Origin: Serpens gallinarum
GTDB taxonomy: Bacteria > Pseudomonadota > Gammaproteobacteria > Pseudomonadales > Pseudomonadaceae
Assembly: GCF_014836765.1 (NCBI RefSeq)
Contig: NZ_JACSQG010000006.1
Coordinates: 161,181 to 225,180, forward strand
DNA length: 64,000 nucleotides
Direction: 5' to 3'
The notes under the pieces are model-generated. The model was not told the DNA's origin. It saw nothing but the letters and a program-made list of their open reading frames with translations, and made no database searches. Below are positions 62,608-64,000 of this stretch, in pieces. The translations under genes were made by a program, and so were the position numbers. How positions within the stretch are numbered: position 1 is the first letter of the stretch; each line of letters starts with the position of its first letter.

Positions 62608-63804
62608 ATGAGTTTGTTCTCTGCTGTAGAAATGGCACCGCGTGACCCTATCCTGGGTCTTAACGAAGCGTTCAATGCCGACACGCGCTCCACCAAGGTT
62701 AATCTGGGGGTGGGCGTCTACTACAACGAAGAAGGTCGAATTCCGCTGCTACGCGCCGTTGCCGAAGCCGAAAAGGCCCGCCTCGCCGCCCATGCACCGC
62801 GCGGCTACTTGCCGATTGAAGGCCTTTCCAGCTACGACAGCGCAGTCCAGAAGCTGCTGTTCGGTGAAGGCTCGTCCTTGCTTGCCGAAGGTCGCGTAGT
62901 GACGACCCAATCGCTGGGCGGTACAGGCGCCTTGAAAACCGGTGCCGACTTCCTTAAGCGCCTGTTGCCCACGGCCGTGGTTGCGATCAGCAACCCGAGC
63001 TGGGAAAACCACCGCGCGCTGTTCGAATCCGCCGGTTTTCCGGTTCAGAATTATCGCTATTACGATGCGGACAGCCAGGGTGTTGACCGCGCCGGCATGC
63101 TCGCCGATCTGAAGGCACTGCCGGCCCGTTCGATCATCGTATTGCATGCCTGCTGCCACAACCCAACCGGCGTCGATCTCAGCCTGGACGACTGGAAAGC
63201 CGTGCTGGACGTGCTGCGTGAGCGAGAGCACGTGCCCTTCCTCGACATCGCCTACCAGGGCTTTGGCGACGGTATCGATCAGGATGCCGAAGCGGTACGC
63301 CTGTTCGCCGAGTCAGGTCTGCAATTCTTCGTTTCCAGCTCGTTCTCCAAATCCTTCTCGCTGTACGGCGAGCGAGTGGGTGCGCTGTCAATCGTCACCG
63401 ACTCGCCGGAAGAAACCAGCCGCGTGCTGTCCCAGGTCAAGCGCGTGATTCGCACCAACTACTCCAACCCGCCGACCCATGGTGCCACCATCGTCGGCAA
63501 CGTGCTCAACAGCCCAGAGCTGCGCAGCCTGTGGGAAGCCGAGCTGACTGAAATGCGCGAACGCATCCGCGGCATGCGCATGGCCATGGTGCAGGGCCTG
63601 GCTGAAATGGGCGCATCCCGTGATTTCAGCTTTGTTGCGCGTCAGCGTGGGATGTTTTCCTACTCCGGCCTCAGCCCGGAACAGGTCGAACGCCTGCGTA
63701 CCGAGTTCGGCATCTATGCCATCGGCACCGGACGCATCTGCGTCGCCGCACTGAACCGCAACAACCTCGGCCCGGTGCTCAACGCCATCAAGGCCGTAAT
63801 CTGA
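62608..63804 (+). CDS. Aromatic/aspartate aminotransferase (class I)
   Basis: PLP-dependent aminotransferase of 398 residues from subgroup I-alpha, transferring amino groups between aspartate or aromatic amino acids and 2-oxoglutarate. The Schiff-base Lys248 is in SSSFSKSFSLYGERVG. Also visible are the phosphate-binding LGGTGALKTGADF near 110, the cofactor-contact HNPTGVDLS near 191, and the C-terminal Arg in TGRICVAALN. It may be TyrB, AspC or a paralogue. A TATAAT at 62516-62521 lies 86 bp upstream with a poor -35. Confidence 0.9.
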   Translation: MSLFSAVEMAPRDPILGLNEAFNADTRSTKVNLGVGVYYNEEGRIPLLRAVAEAEKARLAAHAPRGYLPIEGLSSYDSAVQKLLFGEGSSLLAEGRVVTTQSLGGTGALKTGADFLKRLLPTAVVAISNPSWENHRALFESAGFPVQNYRYYDADSQGVDRAGMLADLKALPARSIIVLHACCHNPTGVDLSLDDWKAVLDVLREREHVPFLDIAYQGFGDGIDQDAEAVRLFAESGLQFFVSSSFSKSFSLYGERVGALSIVTDSPEETSRVLSQVKRVIRTNYSNPPTHGATIVGNVLNSPELRSLWEAELTEMRERIRGMRMAMVQGLAEMGASRDFSFVARQRGMFSYSGLSPEQVERLRTEFGIYAIGTGRICVAALNRNNLGPVLNAIKAVI

Positions 63805-63824
63805 CGCCTCGAGGCTTCGCTTGG

Positions 63825-63860
63825 CTCAACACCAACCTGCTCGGTCAGGTTGGTGTTGAG
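63825..63860 (+). terminator. Hairpin after the aminotransferase
   Basis: CTCAACACCAACCTG (63825-63839) pairs perfectly with CAGGTTGGTGTTGAG (63846-63860) over 6 nt. No T-run follows, so termination efficiency is uncertain, but the 15-bp stem is exceptional. Confidence 0.65.
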
Positions 63861-63885
63861 AGCCACGGCAACCGGCAAAAGTCTG

Positions 63886-63914
63886 TTGACTTCCTTTTTT
63901 GAATCAGTAACATA
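63886..63914 (+). promoter_or_regulatory. tRNA-Asn promoter
   Basis: TTGACT (63886-63891) and AACATA (63909-63914) are 17 bp apart, 11 bp before the tRNA, with a GC-rich discriminator ACGCGCCG. Confidence 0.68.
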
Positions 63915-63925
63915 CGCGCCGTTGT

Positions 63926-64000
63926 TCCGCGATAGCTCAGTCGGTAGAGCAAATGACTGTTAATCATTGGGTCCCTGGTTCGAGTCCAGGTCGCGGAGCC
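63926..64000 (+). tRNA. tRNA-Asn (GTT), last base outside window
   Basis: 75 of 76 nt. Acceptor TCCGCGA pairs with TCGCGGA, discriminator G, CC present. The anticodon loop is CTGTTAA, anticodon GTT. The final A of CCA falls past the right edge. Confidence 0.97.

Noticed and set aside
1..64000. CRISPR array, prophage, integron or toxin-antitoxin/defence locus
   Set aside because: No regularly spaced repeats, integrase, transposase, phage structural genes or recognisable defence genes were found. The repeats present are short, dispersed or a single tandem pair.

Overview
The window is high-GC bacterial chromosome of Pseudomonas type (Gammaproteobacteria). Indicators are ANR/DNR-type boxes, the EarP/EF-P(Arg32) pair, RdgC, a PlpD-like patatin autotransporter, polyphosphate:AMP phosphotransferase, AceK and REP/REPIN-like repeats. 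I see no prophage, integrase, insertion sequence or CRISPR array. Apart from dispersed short repeats the content is ordinary chromosome.

Positions 1-9150 hold a nitrate-respiration/NO-response block: narK (cut by the window edge), narXL, a beta carbonic anhydrase, dnr, two tandem DGC-domain putative zinc proteins, moaB-moeA (molybdenum cofactor) and the di-iron Fe-S repair gene ytfE/ric. Four FNR-family boxes (narK/narX, dnr, second DGC gene, ytfE) and a 7-2-7 NarL site tie them into one circuit. NarXL senses nitrate, ANR/DNR sense low oxygen and NO, moaB-moeA support the molybdoenzyme, and Ric repairs nitrosative damage. The DGC pair is the one part without a known job.

Positions 9300-22400 carry tRNA-Asp and tRNA-Val, rdgC, a BASS transporter, a guanidine-II riboswitch in front of sugE/gdx, azlCD, an acetyltransferase, a very large symporter-histidine kinase-receiver hybrid, an MgtC/DUF4010 protein, an alpha/beta hydrolase, rmuC and a Sel1 protein. 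Positions 22400-35000 carry a non-coding stretch with a DnaA-box palindrome and a candidate structured RNA, then earP-efp, HU, a diguanylate cyclase, tRNA-Ser, lipid genes (crotonase, plsC), a GATase, a glutaredoxin, and a beta-oxidation pair (thiolase plus FadB-like).

Positions 35000-53000 are mixed housekeeping and accessory genes: a 32-residue membrane peptide, AEC transporter, rhodanese, pap, mnmC, TauE/SafE, an orphan TRAP binding protein, a SelW-like protein, plpD, a MarR/MFS efflux pair, DUF2804, a second GGDEF protein, recQ, a YecA-like protein, a YbaN-like protein, tapT, and a 43-residue ORF upstream of tapT. Positions 53000-64000 hold aceK, cysK, a DUF748 protein, a MoxR-GFA-VWA cluster, uvrB, an aminotransferase and tRNA-Asn at the right edge.

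The most noteworthy observations are the ANR/DNR-boxed tandem DGC proteins, the complete guanidine-II riboswitch, two small ORFs with good ribosome-binding sites, the candidate RNA at 22712-22832, a perfect 48-bp tandem duplication covering the azlD stop, and a MoxR/VWA locus with a GFA protein between its partners and an altered MIDAS motif. I did not find a clear new defence or mobile system.
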